From: a bacterium | GTDB lineage: Bacteria > UBP6 > UBA1177 | Direction of reading: 5' to 3' | DNA length: 43,382 nucleotides | Assembly: GCA_017645765.1 (NCBI GenBank) | Contig: JAGCNV010000106.1 | Coordinates: 71,301-114,682 of the forward strand | Shown: one piece after another, positions 29,522-38,503 of the stretch | Numbering within the stretch: the stretch's first letter is position 1 | Layout of the letters: the number at the start of each line of letters is the position of its first letter | Made by a program: the position numbers and the translations under genes | Notes under the pieces: model-generated | The model's database searches: none | The model's input: only the letters and a program-made list of their open reading frames with translations | Told to the model about the DNA's origin: nothing

Positions 29522-31716
29522 ACATTCTAAGCAAGTCATTGATTGTAATAGTTATTTTCTTCATATTCTTCTTCTGGGCGACATTCGGGAACATATTGCT
29601 GCCGTTTAACACCTTTTTTCCGACATTTCACATTTTTTTCATCTCTTTTCTTGTTCTTTTCTCGGTTCTTTTCATTAAATTTGACCTTCCACGAACAGAT
29701 ATCAACTTCGGCAGATCGCCGTTTTTTATCCTTCCGGCAGCAGCTTTCATACTCTCTCTTGTTGTCGCGTTCTTGTTTTTTCAGGGAATTCCGCACATTC
29801 AGGACAGTGTCAACTATCTGATAATGGCTGAAAATTTCGCAGCCGGAAGGCTTCACAGCAAAATGCCTGAACACTACGAATTTTTCCAGTATGCCTACAT
29901 GATTCCAGACGGAGAAAAGCTGTATTCGGTTTTTCTGCCCGGTTTTTCATTCTTTCTTGTTCCTTTCGTCATTCTCGGGATCCCGGTACTTGTCAATCCG
30001 CTTCTCACAGCGCTGAATGTATTTCTTTCAGGGAAGATAGCGGAAAAACTTTTCGACCGGGAAATAGCAGTCATTTCAATGTTTTTCATGCTTTTCTCGG
30101 TATTTTTCATAGTCATGGGCGGAACATGGATGGCTCATTCGTTCTGCATGACTATGACACTTGCCGCAGTTCTGGCATACATTTACATGATCGAGCAAAA
30201 ATCTGTAAAATATCCTATAATATTGGGAATTTCATTAGGCTGGCTGGCTTTGACACGCCCGCAGAACACACTTTTTACGGGGCTTCCGCTGATTCTGCAC
30301 TACGGTTACATTACTTTTAGAAAACGCGATGCAAAAGTTTTTGCCGAAGCTCTGAAAACAGGTTTTTTTGCACTTCTGGCTTTTGCACCGTTTCTCGCAT
30401 TTCTCCTCTATTACAACTCGATTTATACCGGCAATCCGCTGATTTTCAAGCAGGATCTGTTTTTCAATTACAGCGAACCGCGCAGTTTCTGTCACAGATT
30501 CGGCTTGGGAACCGGCTGTCCCCGATCGAACTGGATAGAACTGCCGCTCGAAGGACTCACTTTATCCCATGCTTTTCTTGTCTCATACCGCAGACTTTCG
30601 TCACTTATTATGAATCTTTTCCTTCATCCGCTTACGTTACTTCTCCTTCCGTTTGGATTTGTTTTTACCAAAAGCAGAAAAGATTTCGGCCGGCTGTTCT
30701 TTTTATTCTCTATATTCTTCGTAAATTTCGCAGGATACTTCTTTTTCTATTTCGACGGAAACGTTTTCGGGCCGCGCTATCTGTATGAAACTTCGTTCTT
30801 TCTCATAATAATTATCGCCTACTCTTTCAACATGATACTTGACGGCGTCTTTGTCAACTCAAAGGCATCTAAGTTGCTTAAAATATTTACATTTTCTTTA
30901 CTTTGCGCAGGATTTTCATATCAGAGCATTTACATTGTTCCGGCCATTAAAAGCAGCTACGAAAAAAGCTTCTGGAACATAAGTGCGGATCTCAAGAACG
31001 CCCTTGATGAAGCAGGGATAAAAGAAGGAGTCGTTTTTACCGGACCGCCAACAATGTACGGATCAGGTTATGCGCTGATGGACCACGCTCATCCTGAAAA
31101 CAACAAAATCATATATGTCCGCGATTTAGGAGAAAAACAGAACCGTCGGATAATGTTCGAATATCCTGACAAGAGATATTACTGGGCACCTTTCAAAAAG
31201 ATGGAACATAACACGGAACCACCTGAGATTATTGAAATTTTTGCACCTGTTGACACCGGAGAGATTCACGTCGAGCTTGAAAGCAAATTTTATCCTCTGA
31301 CAGGAAGCCCTGATTACTGCAACACATTCCCTGAAAGATCTTATCTTGACGCATACCTTGAAATGGAACCCCCTTACAATTATCTTGTAAAATATCAGTT
31401 CCTGATGTTTTGCAGATTTGTAAACATTGAACAATATTACGATTTTAAGCAAAAAGTCAACAAGAGCAGCATCTATGAAATCCGTGTGAAAGGATTTCAG
31501 AGTCCCGACATGGGAAATTTTGATATTTTTATTGACGGAAAGAAAGCGGCACAACTTGATTTCCACAACGCCACAAAAAAAATGACCGATATTTCGTTCA
31601 GCACTCATCTTGAAAAAGGGATGCACGATTTCAGACTCGTTCCGCGGGAACTTGTCAGCAAATACAACTATTTCATGATCGACGCAGTCGATTTTGTGCC
31701 GAAAGAACTGGATTGA
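29518..31716 (+). CDS. GT-C-like multi-pass membrane protein, twin B
   Basis: The 732-residue paralogue of the preceding gene, translationally coupled to it by ATGA. The same features occur in the same order: N-terminal helix with IFFFWATFGN, PHIQDSVNYL and EHYEFFQYAY in the first loop (note Asp-Ser where twin A has Asp-Glu), and MGGTWMAHSFC, RPQNTLF in later helices. The C-terminal domain has GVVFTGPPTMYGSG, SPDYCNTFPE, MFCRFVNIEQYY and a jelly-roll-like end. Conserved cysteines in CNxFP and CRF suggest a disulfide outside the membrane. Duplication followed by divergence is clear; whether both are active enzymes is not. Confidence 0.72.
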   Translation: MNILSKSLIVIVIFFIFFFWATFGNILLPFNTFFPTFHIFFISFLVLFSVLFIKFDLPRTDINFGRSPFFILPAAAFILSLVVAFLFFQGIPHIQDSVNYLIMAENFAAGRLHSKMPEHYEFFQYAYMIPDGEKLYSVFLPGFSFFLVPFVILGIPVLVNPLLTALNVFLSGKIAEKLFDREIAVISMFFMLFSVFFIVMGGTWMAHSFCMTMTLAAVLAYIYMIEQKSVKYPIILGISLGWLALTRPQNTLFTGLPLILHYGYITFRKRDAKVFAEALKTGFFALLAFAPFLAFLLYYNSIYTGNPLIFKQDLFFNYSEPRSFCHRFGLGTGCPRSNWIELPLEGLTLSHAFLVSYRRLSSLIMNLFLHPLTLLLLPFGFVFTKSRKDFGRLFFLFSIFFVNFAGYFFFYFDGNVFGPRYLYETSFFLIIIIAYSFNMILDGVFVNSKASKLLKIFTFSLLCAGFSYQSIYIVPAIKSSYEKSFWNISADLKNALDEAGIKEGVVFTGPPTMYGSGYALMDHAHPENNKIIYVRDLGEKQNRRIMFEYPDKRYYWAPFKKMEHNTEPPEIIEIFAPVDTGEIHVELESKFYPLTGSPDYCNTFPERSYLDAYLEMEPPYNYLVKYQFLMFCRFVNIEQYYDFKQKVNKSSIYEIRVKGFQSPDMGNFDIFIDGKKAAQLDFHNATKKMTDISFSTHLEKGMHDFRLVPRELVSKYNYFMIDAVDFVPKELD

Positions 31717-31760
31717 TCAAAAAATAACCTGATAACCGGGCTATTCTATGTTGGTTTATG

Positions 31761-31789
31761 TGGACTTTAAAATTATATTGGATTATAAT
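31761..31789 (+). promoter_or_regulatory. Probable promoter of pilZ-nadB
   Basis: TGGACT (31761-31766) and TATAAT (31784-31789) have a 17-bp spacer; this is the one clear case in the window without 16. The PilZ ribosome-binding site AAGGAGAGG follows. Confidence 0.5.
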
Positions 31790-31827
31790 TTGCAAGGTAC
31801 TTTTGTATTTTTTTCAAGGAGAGGAAA

Positions 31828-32259
31828 ATGGAAGACCGTAGACAAAACAAAGACCGCAGAGACGGACTTCAGTTCAAACTTCCGAACGATGCGAGAGGCA
31901 AAAAGAAGGACAGGAGACAGCATGAGAGGCGAACTAAAGAACGTATTCCTGTCAAAATGTGGGTGAGAAATATTGACGGAAATGCCGACTATTTTCAGCA
32001 GACAGCAAATCTGAGCACAAGCGGCATGTACATTCTTTCCCCGAATCCGTACGAAGTCGGAACAGTCATCGACATAGAATTTCAGGTTCCGGGAACCGAT
32101 TACATAATCAAATGCGGAGCAGAGATCCTGCGCTGCACAGAGGAGGATCAGGTTATCGGACTCAGCGCAAAATTCGTGAATATGTCGGATTCCGACAAAA
32201 AAGTCATCGAAAAAGCTATGGATGAACTCATAAGCGAATTTTGGTATATAAACGAATAG
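31828..32259 (+). CDS. PilZ-domain c-di-GMP receptor protein
   Basis: The 143-residue product has an unusually Arg/Lys-rich start (MEDRRQNKDRR ... KKKDRRQHERR), then a PilZ domain with RTKER matching the RxxxR motif and NLSTSGMYI matching [D/N]xSxxG, the two c-di-GMP contacts. Later strands (IDIEFQVPG, GLSAKFVNMSDSDKKVIEKAM) and a final helix complete the fold. It is likely a cytoplasmic effector of c-di-GMP signalling controlling motility, adhesion or exopolysaccharide. It precedes nadB by 10 bp and may share its transcript. The basic arm could bind nucleic acid or membrane; that is speculative. Confidence 0.87.
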   Translation: MEDRRQNKDRRDGLQFKLPNDARGKKKDRRQHERRTKERIPVKMWVRNIDGNADYFQQTANLSTSGMYILSPNPYEVGTVIDIEFQVPGTDYIIKCGAEILRCTEEDQVIGLSAKFVNMSDSDKKVIEKAMDELISEFWYINE

Positions 32260-32269
32260 GGCAAAAAAG

Positions 32270-33868
32270 ATGAAGCGCATTTATGCAGACGCCCTCATCA
32301 TCGGCAGCGGTCTTTCAGGGCTTTCGACAGCTCTGAGCCTCGCCGAAAAAGGGCTTAAGACAGTTGTTGTCACAAAAGAGGCGATCGATGTTTCGAACAG
32401 CGCGAACGCTCAGGGCGGAATAGCGACCGTCACCGATTTCGACGTCGATTCGTTTGAAAAGCACATAAAAGATACTATTACGGCTGGAGCCGGACTCAAC
32501 AACGAAAAGGCAGTCCGTTTTTTTGTAGAAAACGGTCCCGACGCGATCAAATATTTTGAAAAACTCGGTTGTCACTTTACTGAAAACGAAGAAGGCAAGC
32601 TCGACCTCGGACGTGAAGGAGGACATTCTGAGCGCAGAGTCGTCCACGCCGGCGACATCACCGGTTTCGAGCTGATAAAAGTCGTAAAAAAAGCAGTTCT
32701 GCTCCACTCGAACATCACTGTTCTCGAAAACCACACAGCTATCGACGTAATCACCGAATCAAAGTTCATGTGCAGCGAAAGCAACAAAATCATAGGTGCC
32801 TATGTCCTCGGCAGAAACGGTGAAATTCTGACAATTACGGCAAAAACAGTGCTTCTGGCGACAGGCGGATGCGGAAGAGTCTACCTTTACACGTCGAATC
32901 CTGACGTTACGACGGGTGACGGCGTTGCGATCGGCTTCCGTGCAGGCGTTCCGGTAGTCAACATGGAGATGATACAGTTCCATCCGACGATCCTCTACCA
33001 CGAAAAAATCAAGTCGATGCTTATTTCGGAAGCTCTTCGCGGTGAAGGCGGCGTCCTCATCAACAAAAAGGGCGAAACTTTCATGGAAAAGTATCATCCG
33101 CTCAAATCGCTTGCCCCGCGTGACATCGTTGCCCGTGCAATCGACCACGAAATGAAGATGAGCGGCGATGACTGCGTTTTCCTCGACATGACGAAACTCG
33201 ACGGTCACTTCCTTCAGCAAAGGTTCCCGAACATTTTCAGGATCTGTATGGATGCGGGAATCGATATGCGGACAATGCCGATCCCGGTCGTTCCGGCGGC
33301 ACACTATTCATGCGGAGGTTTGCAGAGCGAACCGACCGGAAAAACTCTCATTCCGGGACTTTTCGTAAGCGGCGAAGTCGCACACACCGGTCTTCACGGC
33401 GCAAACAGGCTTGCTTCAAACTCGCTGCTTGAAGCTGCTGTAATGGCAAAATATGTTGCCAAAGAAATTATTGCCTATGTGGCAGATTACGCCGGCGAAT
33501 GCCCGGAACCGCCCGAATGGAATCCGGGAAGCGCCGAAGACGAAGACGAAAAGATCATCATCAAGCAGAACTGGGACGAAGTACGCCGCATTATGTGGAA
33601 CTATGTCGGCATCGTCCGCAGCAACAAACGCCTTGAGCGCGCTCTTGCAAGGCTTGAACTGATGAAGCACGAAATCAATGAATACTACTGGAACTTCAAA
33701 GTTTCGAGAGACCTTCTCGAACTCAGAAATATCACTCTCACTGCCGAACTTATCATAAAAAGCGCGATGAAACGGAAAGAAAGTCGCGGTCTGCACTTCA
33801 ATATCGACTATCCCAAACTGCTTGACGAGGCGAAAGACACGGTTTTAATGCCGTCAGAAATATTTTAA
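32270..33868 (+). CDS. nadB: L-aspartate oxidase
   Basis: NadB oxidises L-aspartate to iminoaspartate, the first step of de novo NAD synthesis, using FAD and, under anaerobic conditions, fumarate as acceptor. The 532-residue length fits. The dinucleotide motif is DALIIGSGLSGLSTAL, followed by ANAQGGIA, LGREGGHSERRVVHAGDITG at the substrate site, LATGGCGRVYLYTSNP, EMIQFHPT and YSCGGL with GLHGANRLASNSLLEA. The C-terminal helical domain (RRIMWNYVGIVRS, ESRGLHFNIDYP) is intact. It works with NadA and the NadC encoded at 7304. The first serine-hydrolase lipoprotein begins 19 bp later. Confidence 0.95.
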   Translation: MKRIYADALIIGSGLSGLSTALSLAEKGLKTVVVTKEAIDVSNSANAQGGIATVTDFDVDSFEKHIKDTITAGAGLNNEKAVRFFVENGPDAIKYFEKLGCHFTENEEGKLDLGREGGHSERRVVHAGDITGFELIKVVKKAVLLHSNITVLENHTAIDVITESKFMCSESNKIIGAYVLGRNGEILTITAKTVLLATGGCGRVYLYTSNPDVTTGDGVAIGFRAGVPVVNMEMIQFHPTILYHEKIKSMLISEALRGEGGVLINKKGETFMEKYHPLKSLAPRDIVARAIDHEMKMSGDDCVFLDMTKLDGHFLQQRFPNIFRICMDAGIDMRTMPIPVVPAAHYSCGGLQSEPTGKTLIPGLFVSGEVAHTGLHGANRLASNSLLEAAVMAKYVAKEIIAYVADYAGECPEPPEWNPGSAEDEDEKIIIKQNWDEVRRIMWNYVGIVRSNKRLERALARLELMKHEINEYYWNFKVSRDLLELRNITLTAELIIKSAMKRKESRGLHFNIDYPKLLDEAKDTVLMPSEIF

Positions 33869-33887
33869 CAAATCAGCAGGTTGCGTC

Positions 33888-35651
33888 ATGAAAAAATTTT
33901 TATCCGCCGCAATCGTTTTTTTGATGTTTTTTTTCGGTACAGGTTGCGGAAATTCATCGAAAAACGAAGAAAAAACTCCAGACACCGATGAAACAAATGA
34001 CACCGAAAGAGAAGATTCCGAAGAACCCGACGAAGACGAAACCGCTCCGGAACGATCGCCGGAAGATGAGACAAAACTCGAAAGCATCAGAAATCTTGCC
34101 GAAGAGTATGTCAGATTCTCCCACGGAACCGGCGTCGTGATCGGTTACGGCGTCAACGAGCTCACATCAGTCGCTTACGGCGTGCGCCACAGCAAAACTC
34201 AGGAACCGCTTTCGACCGAAGACCTTTTCGACATTGGAAGCATAACGAAAAATTTCACTGCCGTAACACTGCTTCTCTTGCAGGAAGAGGGAAAAATCGA
34301 TCTCGACGAAACGATTGACAAATGGTTTCCCGACTTTGAAAAAGGTGACATAATCACCGTCAGAATGCTCCTTAATCACACCTCTGGTATTCTGGAGTGG
34401 AACGAATTCGATGACCTGGAAGGCACCTTGGACAAAGTCAACGGAAAATTCAATTTCGAGCCCGGAACCGACTGGTCGTACAGCAACACAAACTTCATTA
34501 TTGCCGGACTTATCATAAACAGAATCGAAGGAAAAGATGCGGTTGAAGTTATCCGCGAAAAGATCCTCGATCCGCTTGAAATGAAGCACACTTTCATGAA
34601 AGAGTTCGAAGAATATCCGCTTGAAGAAAAAGCCCACGGACACACATTCGATGAGTATGGAAACATCGTTCCCTACGAACTGAATGAAAGGTTCTGGACT
34701 GCCGGAGGAATCATTTCCAATGTCGGAGATATGTTCAAATACGCTCATGCGCTTTTCAACGGAGAACTTCTTTCAAAAGAGAGCATGGATCAGATGCTTG
34801 ACATGGTCAAAGTCTCGGGAACACCTGTTTACGGGCTCGCTATAATGTACGGCAACGGTTCCCACGGTAAATTCTACTACCACGGCGGAGATGTCATCGT
34901 CACCTCGGCAATGCTTGCCTACTACCCCGAAACCGGCGAAATACACGTTCTGTTCAACAACGGCGGAAGCAGTTCCAGCACGCTCTTCCTCCTCAACGAG
35001 GAGATCGAATTCGTTCTCATGGACGGTGAAACTGCTGCAAAAGGAAGCATTTTTCCTGATTGGGAAGAACTTATAAGCCATGATGACGACACGCAGATAT
35101 TCGCTCTTTATGCGCCTATGCCGGACTATCCGAAGGAAGAACTGAACGGATCTATAGGATATTTCGTCTATCCGGAAGACTACTATCCGGACTTTTACTG
35201 CGAGCATTATATGTTTAAATCCCAAGGCTATGTAAAAATCATACAGCAGTGCATGGAACCTTTGAGATACTACACTGATGATCTGAAAGTCAGAAGGACC
35301 GATATCGATATGTATCTAAGCGAATTTGAAGCAGCAGCTGAATCTGGTGAAGCAACACAGGATTTCTACGTCACGAAATACGATTATTACTACGATATAG
35401 AGGGCGATTTTGTCACTAAAATATGCTATGACCTTGAAGAGAGCGATCCTGACAAATATATGATGATTTCAAAAGAGAAGCATCCGTCGAATCCTGAATT
35501 TTATCAGCTTTGGGGCAAATCGAAATTGGCCAAAAGTTCAAGAGCGACAGGCTGCATCTGCATGGATGAAAACGAAAAAGAACGCGAATGCACTGAAGAT
35601 GAAACCACGGAAAATAAAAGCATACTTCCGAATTTACCAACCCTGTTATAA
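33888..35651 (+). CDS. Beta-lactamase-fold serine hydrolase lipoprotein, twin A
   Basis: The 587-residue product has lipobox GTGC (Cys20), a short acidic tether (to about 60), and a class C beta-lactamase/esterase-type domain (Pfam Beta-lactamase family). All three catalytic motifs are present: S118-I-T-K121 with the nucleophile, Y198-S-N200, and H332-G-G334 in place of KTG. The segment VRMLLNHTSGI is family-typical. Members hydrolyse D-amino-acid peptides, esters or beta-lactams; the substrate here is unknown. The C-terminal ~200 residues form an extra domain (FPDWEELI ... YFVYPEDYYPDFYCEHYMF ... CICMDENEKERECTED) with several cysteines. The ribosome-binding site is weak. Confidence 0.87.
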   Translation: MKKFLSAAIVFLMFFFGTGCGNSSKNEEKTPDTDETNDTEREDSEEPDEDETAPERSPEDETKLESIRNLAEEYVRFSHGTGVVIGYGVNELTSVAYGVRHSKTQEPLSTEDLFDIGSITKNFTAVTLLLLQEEGKIDLDETIDKWFPDFEKGDIITVRMLLNHTSGILEWNEFDDLEGTLDKVNGKFNFEPGTDWSYSNTNFIIAGLIINRIEGKDAVEVIREKILDPLEMKHTFMKEFEEYPLEEKAHGHTFDEYGNIVPYELNERFWTAGGIISNVGDMFKYAHALFNGELLSKESMDQMLDMVKVSGTPVYGLAIMYGNGSHGKFYYHGGDVIVTSAMLAYYPETGEIHVLFNNGGSSSSTLFLLNEEIEFVLMDGETAAKGSIFPDWEELISHDDDTQIFALYAPMPDYPKEELNGSIGYFVYPEDYYPDFYCEHYMFKSQGYVKIIQQCMEPLRYYTDDLKVRRTDIDMYLSEFEAAAESGEATQDFYVTKYDYYYDIEGDFVTKICYDLEESDPDKYMMISKEKHPSNPEFYQLWGKSKLAKSSRATGCICMDENEKERECTEDETTENKSILPNLPTLL

Positions 35652-35672
35652 AATAATTTAAAGGAGAGTAAC

Positions 35673-37532
35673 ATGAAAAAAATTCTCATTGCAATGATTC
35701 TTCTTTCAATACTCTTTTTCGGAGCGGCCTGCGGAAGTTCTTCAAAAAGCAAAGAAGAAACTCCGGATACCGACAGTTCGGGACCGGATGCCGATACCGA
35801 AGAGGAAGACACTGAGGAAGACAACGACGTAAACAACGAAGAACCTGACGAAGACGAACCGGAGAAACAGGAACTAACCGAAGAAGAAATACTCGAAAGC
35901 ATCAAAAATCTTGCTGAAGAATATGTAAATTTCGCCCACGGAACAGGCGTTGTTGTCGGATACGGCTATGACAAACTTACATCTTTCGCTTTAGGCGTCC
36001 GCAACAGCGAAACGCAAGAAAAACTTCAGCCGGACGACCTTTTTGCTGTCGGCAGCATAACAAAAAATTTCACGGCAGTAACAATGCTTCTCTTGCAGGA
36101 AGAGGGAAAAATCGACCTTGACTGGACTATCAACAAATGGTTCCCTGACTTTGAAAAAGGCAACGAAATCACCGTCAGAATGCTCCTCAACCATACTTCC
36201 GGCATTCAGGAAATGACAGAGATCCTCGATCCGGAAGAAATCGTCGAAAACGTCAACGGCCGCTTCAACTTCGAACCCGGAACTTCATGGGCTTATATCA
36301 ACGCGAACTTTGTTCTTGCAGGTCTCATTATGAGCGAAGTTGCAGGAAAACCGGCACATGAAGTTATCCGCGAGAAAATCATCGAACCGCTCGGACTGAC
36401 GCATACTTTTATGAGAGGTTTTGAAGAACATTCCGAAAAAAACAAGGCACACGGACACGCTTATGACACTCACGGAAATATCGTTCCTTATGAATATGAG
36501 CATAAGGCATGGACTGCGGGATCTCTTGTTTCAAATGTTGAAGACCTTTTCAAATACGGTTACGCTCTTTTCCACGGAGAAATCCTTTCGAAAGAAAGCA
36601 TGGATCAGATGCTTGACATAGTTTATCTTCTGGGAAAGCCGATGTACGGCCTCGGAACTCAGTACGGCGAAGGATCTCACAGCAAATTCTACGGTCACGG
36701 CGGTGATGTTTTCGATTCACATTCAATGCTTTACTATTACCCGGAAACCGGAGAAATACATATAATCCTCAACAATTTCAATGAAAGCAAGGATATGTAT
36801 GTCCTTAACGACGAGATAGAATATGTTCTTATGAACAACAGACCCGCGAAAAAGAAGACCTCTTTCCCTGATTGGAACGAAATTATCGACAACGGCTACA
36901 AAACTCAGATTTTCTCTCTTTATTCGATCATGGAAGACTATCCGGTATATAATCTCGACTACGGTATCGGCTACTTTGCATATCCGGAAGATACTTACAC
37001 CAACTACTACTGCCAGCAGTACATGTTCAGATATCCTGACGGCAAAGGCAACTCGATCGTAAAAATCGCTTCTGAGTGCATCGAACCTAAAGAATATTAC
37101 GTCGGTCCTTTCAAAGTTCAGCGCACCGACATCGATATGTATCTTGACGATTTCAATGCAGCAGTTGATTCAGACAAACCTACGCAGGACTTTTATGTCA
37201 CGAAATACGATTATTTCTACGATCTTGAAAAAGAATATGTCTACAAATACTGCTATTACCTCGAAGACAAGGATTCTGAGAAATACATGATTATTTCAAG
37301 AGATACCAATCCGTCAAAAACCGAATTTTATCATCTTTGGGGCAAGGCAAAAATGGCTGCAAGCGTCAAATTGACAGGCTGCCATTGCTACAACAAAGCC
37401 GGCAAAGAACGCAACTGCACCGAGAATGACGAATATCCGCCGAAAGAAGAAACCGAAGAACCTGAAGAACCCGGCGACGATGATGAAATCACGGACAACG
37501 AAACTCCGGATGAAGAAACACCTGATGAATAG
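35673..37532 (+). CDS. Beta-lactamase-fold serine hydrolase lipoprotein, twin B
   Basis: The 619-residue close paralogue of the preceding gene starts 21 bp after it behind AAAGGAGAG. The catalytic triad motifs are S128-I-T-K131, Y208-I-N210 and H342-G-G344, so both copies look competent. The tether is longer and more acidic, and the protein ends in a second acidic tail (EEPEEPGDDDEITDNETPDE), a possible surface-exposed extension. The lipobox is GAAC. The C-terminal cysteine-containing domain (YYCQQYMF, CHCYNKAGKERNC) is shared with twin A. Strong similarity at the DNA level in the catalytic domain points to a tandem duplication. Likely site: outer membrane or periplasm. Confidence 0.87.
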   Translation: MKKILIAMILLSILFFGAACGSSSKSKEETPDTDSSGPDADTEEEDTEEDNDVNNEEPDEDEPEKQELTEEEILESIKNLAEEYVNFAHGTGVVVGYGYDKLTSFALGVRNSETQEKLQPDDLFAVGSITKNFTAVTMLLLQEEGKIDLDWTINKWFPDFEKGNEITVRMLLNHTSGIQEMTEILDPEEIVENVNGRFNFEPGTSWAYINANFVLAGLIMSEVAGKPAHEVIREKIIEPLGLTHTFMRGFEEHSEKNKAHGHAYDTHGNIVPYEYEHKAWTAGSLVSNVEDLFKYGYALFHGEILSKESMDQMLDIVYLLGKPMYGLGTQYGEGSHSKFYGHGGDVFDSHSMLYYYPETGEIHIILNNFNESKDMYVLNDEIEYVLMNNRPAKKKTSFPDWNEIIDNGYKTQIFSLYSIMEDYPVYNLDYGIGYFAYPEDTYTNYYCQQYMFRYPDGKGNSIVKIASECIEPKEYYVGPFKVQRTDIDMYLDDFNAAVDSDKPTQDFYVTKYDYFYDLEKEYVYKYCYYLEDKDSEKYMIISRDTNPSKTEFYHLWGKAKMAASVKLTGCHCYNKAGKERNCTENDEYPPKEETEEPEEPGDDDEITDNETPDEETPDE

Positions 37533-37558
37533 GCACGCTGCATCGTAGTGACAATTCA

Positions 37559-37611
37559 CGCCGTCGATATATCGAAATGTCGAATATCGATTTTCGACAC
37601 TGGTTTCGGCG
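37559..37611. repeat. Intergenic hairpin element with TCGAAAT core, copy 2
   Basis: CGCCG (37559-37563) pairs with CGGCG (37607-37611). The interior has the perfect palindrome TCGATATATCGA (37564-37575) followed by TCGAAT and ATCGATTTTCGA motifs. It lies between two convergent genes and resembles 2469-2527. It may serve as a shared 3' end. Confidence 0.6.
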
Positions 37612-37622
37612 CGACAAAAAAA

Positions 37623-37946
37623 TCACAGATTTCTTTTGACTAAATCTTCGAGTTCCTCTTTCGGAACAAGACCGACTGAAGTTTCAACTTCTTCGCCGTT
37701 TTTGAAAACTTTGATGCACGGGATTCCGCGGATTTTGTATTTGAACGAGAGTTCCATGTTTTCATCGGTATCGACCTTTACAAATTTGACATTTGCATTG
37801 TCTGAGTAGTCGTTCGAAAGCTCTTCGAAAATAGGTCCCAGCATTTTGCACGGACCGCACCACTGAGCCCAGAAATCGACGATCGCGACACCTTTGAAAT
37901 CAATGACTTCTGCCTGAAAAGTCTCTTCGTTTGCGTGGATAAGCAT
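37623..37946 (-). CDS. trxA: Thioredoxin
   Basis: The 107-residue protein has the active site WAQWCGPCKMLGP, with VDFWAQWCGPC in the usual place near residue 30, the buried-Asp segment VKVDTDEN, and cis-proline IRGIPCIKVFKNGE. It reduces disulfides in cytoplasmic proteins with electrons from thioredoxin reductase. A third cysteine sits just after the cis-proline (PCIKVF), where many family members have Thr; this is a small oddity. ATG 37946 follows TAGGAGGAAAC. It is the last gene of the run that begins with glgC. Confidence 0.95.
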   Translation of the reverse strand: MLIHANEETFQAEVIDFKGVAIVDFWAQWCGPCKMLGPIFEELSNDYSDNANVKFVKVDTDENMELSFKYKIRGIPCIKVFKNGEEVETSVGLVPKEELEDLVKRNL

Positions 37947-37955
37947 TGTTTCCTC

Positions 37956-38489
37956 CTATTTGAAAACCATTTTTTTGATGTTGTTTTTGCTCAGCTCAAG
38001 AACTTCCCTTTCAAGATCGGGATAGTCTTTTTTGCTCTCGTTTCCTTCGTTGCTGACCTGAATTTTGTAGAAAAACGCTGCAACCGGCGATTTTTCACCT
38101 TCAATGTGAATGAAGAAAACCCTGTTGTCTTCGATTTCAACCGGCTCTTTGCTTTCACCTTTTACTTTCGGCACAATGTGATAGAGCGCCTTCATCGAGC
38201 AGAACTTTCTGACAGGAACGAATCTGCCGTCTTCGAAGCACGAAACATCGTCACTGCTTTTGAAATCGATCTCTTTGATGTCTGTGAATTTGAGCATAAG
38301 CTCGTTGACACCCTGAGCCGCAGAAATCGTCGTAGTTTCAGTCAAAGACTTGCTGCCGATCTGCGCAGCCTCGATCTTTACGATTTTACCCGAAACCGTC
38401 TTGCCGTTTTTCAGCGTGATCGTCACATTTTCGGCAAACAGAAGCGACGAAACAAACAAAACTGCAAAAAACATGAAAAATTTCTTCAT
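37956..38489 (-). CDS. Secreted small beta-barrel-like protein of unknown function
   Basis: ATG 38489 follows GGAGGTTGTT, so the product is 177 residues starting MKKFFMFFAVLFVSSLLFAEN, a signal peptide with cleavage after LFA. Residues 20-80 have VTITLKNGKTVSGKIVKIEA ... FTDIKEIDF, the look of a small SH3/Sm-like barrel found in many envelope proteins. The rest has two cysteines (DVSCFED, RKFCSM) close enough to form a disulfide. It lies 9 bp upstream of trxA and 14 bp after the TIGR04552-like gene. Function unknown. Confidence 0.72.
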   Translation of the reverse strand: MKKFFMFFAVLFVSSLLFAENVTITLKNGKTVSGKIVKIEAAQIGSKSLTETTTISAAQGVNELMLKFTDIKEIDFKSSDDVSCFEDGRFVPVRKFCSMKALYHIVPKVKGESKEPVEIEDNRVFFIHIEGEKSPVAAFFYKIQVSNEGNESKKDYPDLEREVLELSKNNIKKMVFK

Positions 38490-38503
38490 AACAACCTCCA
38501 AAA

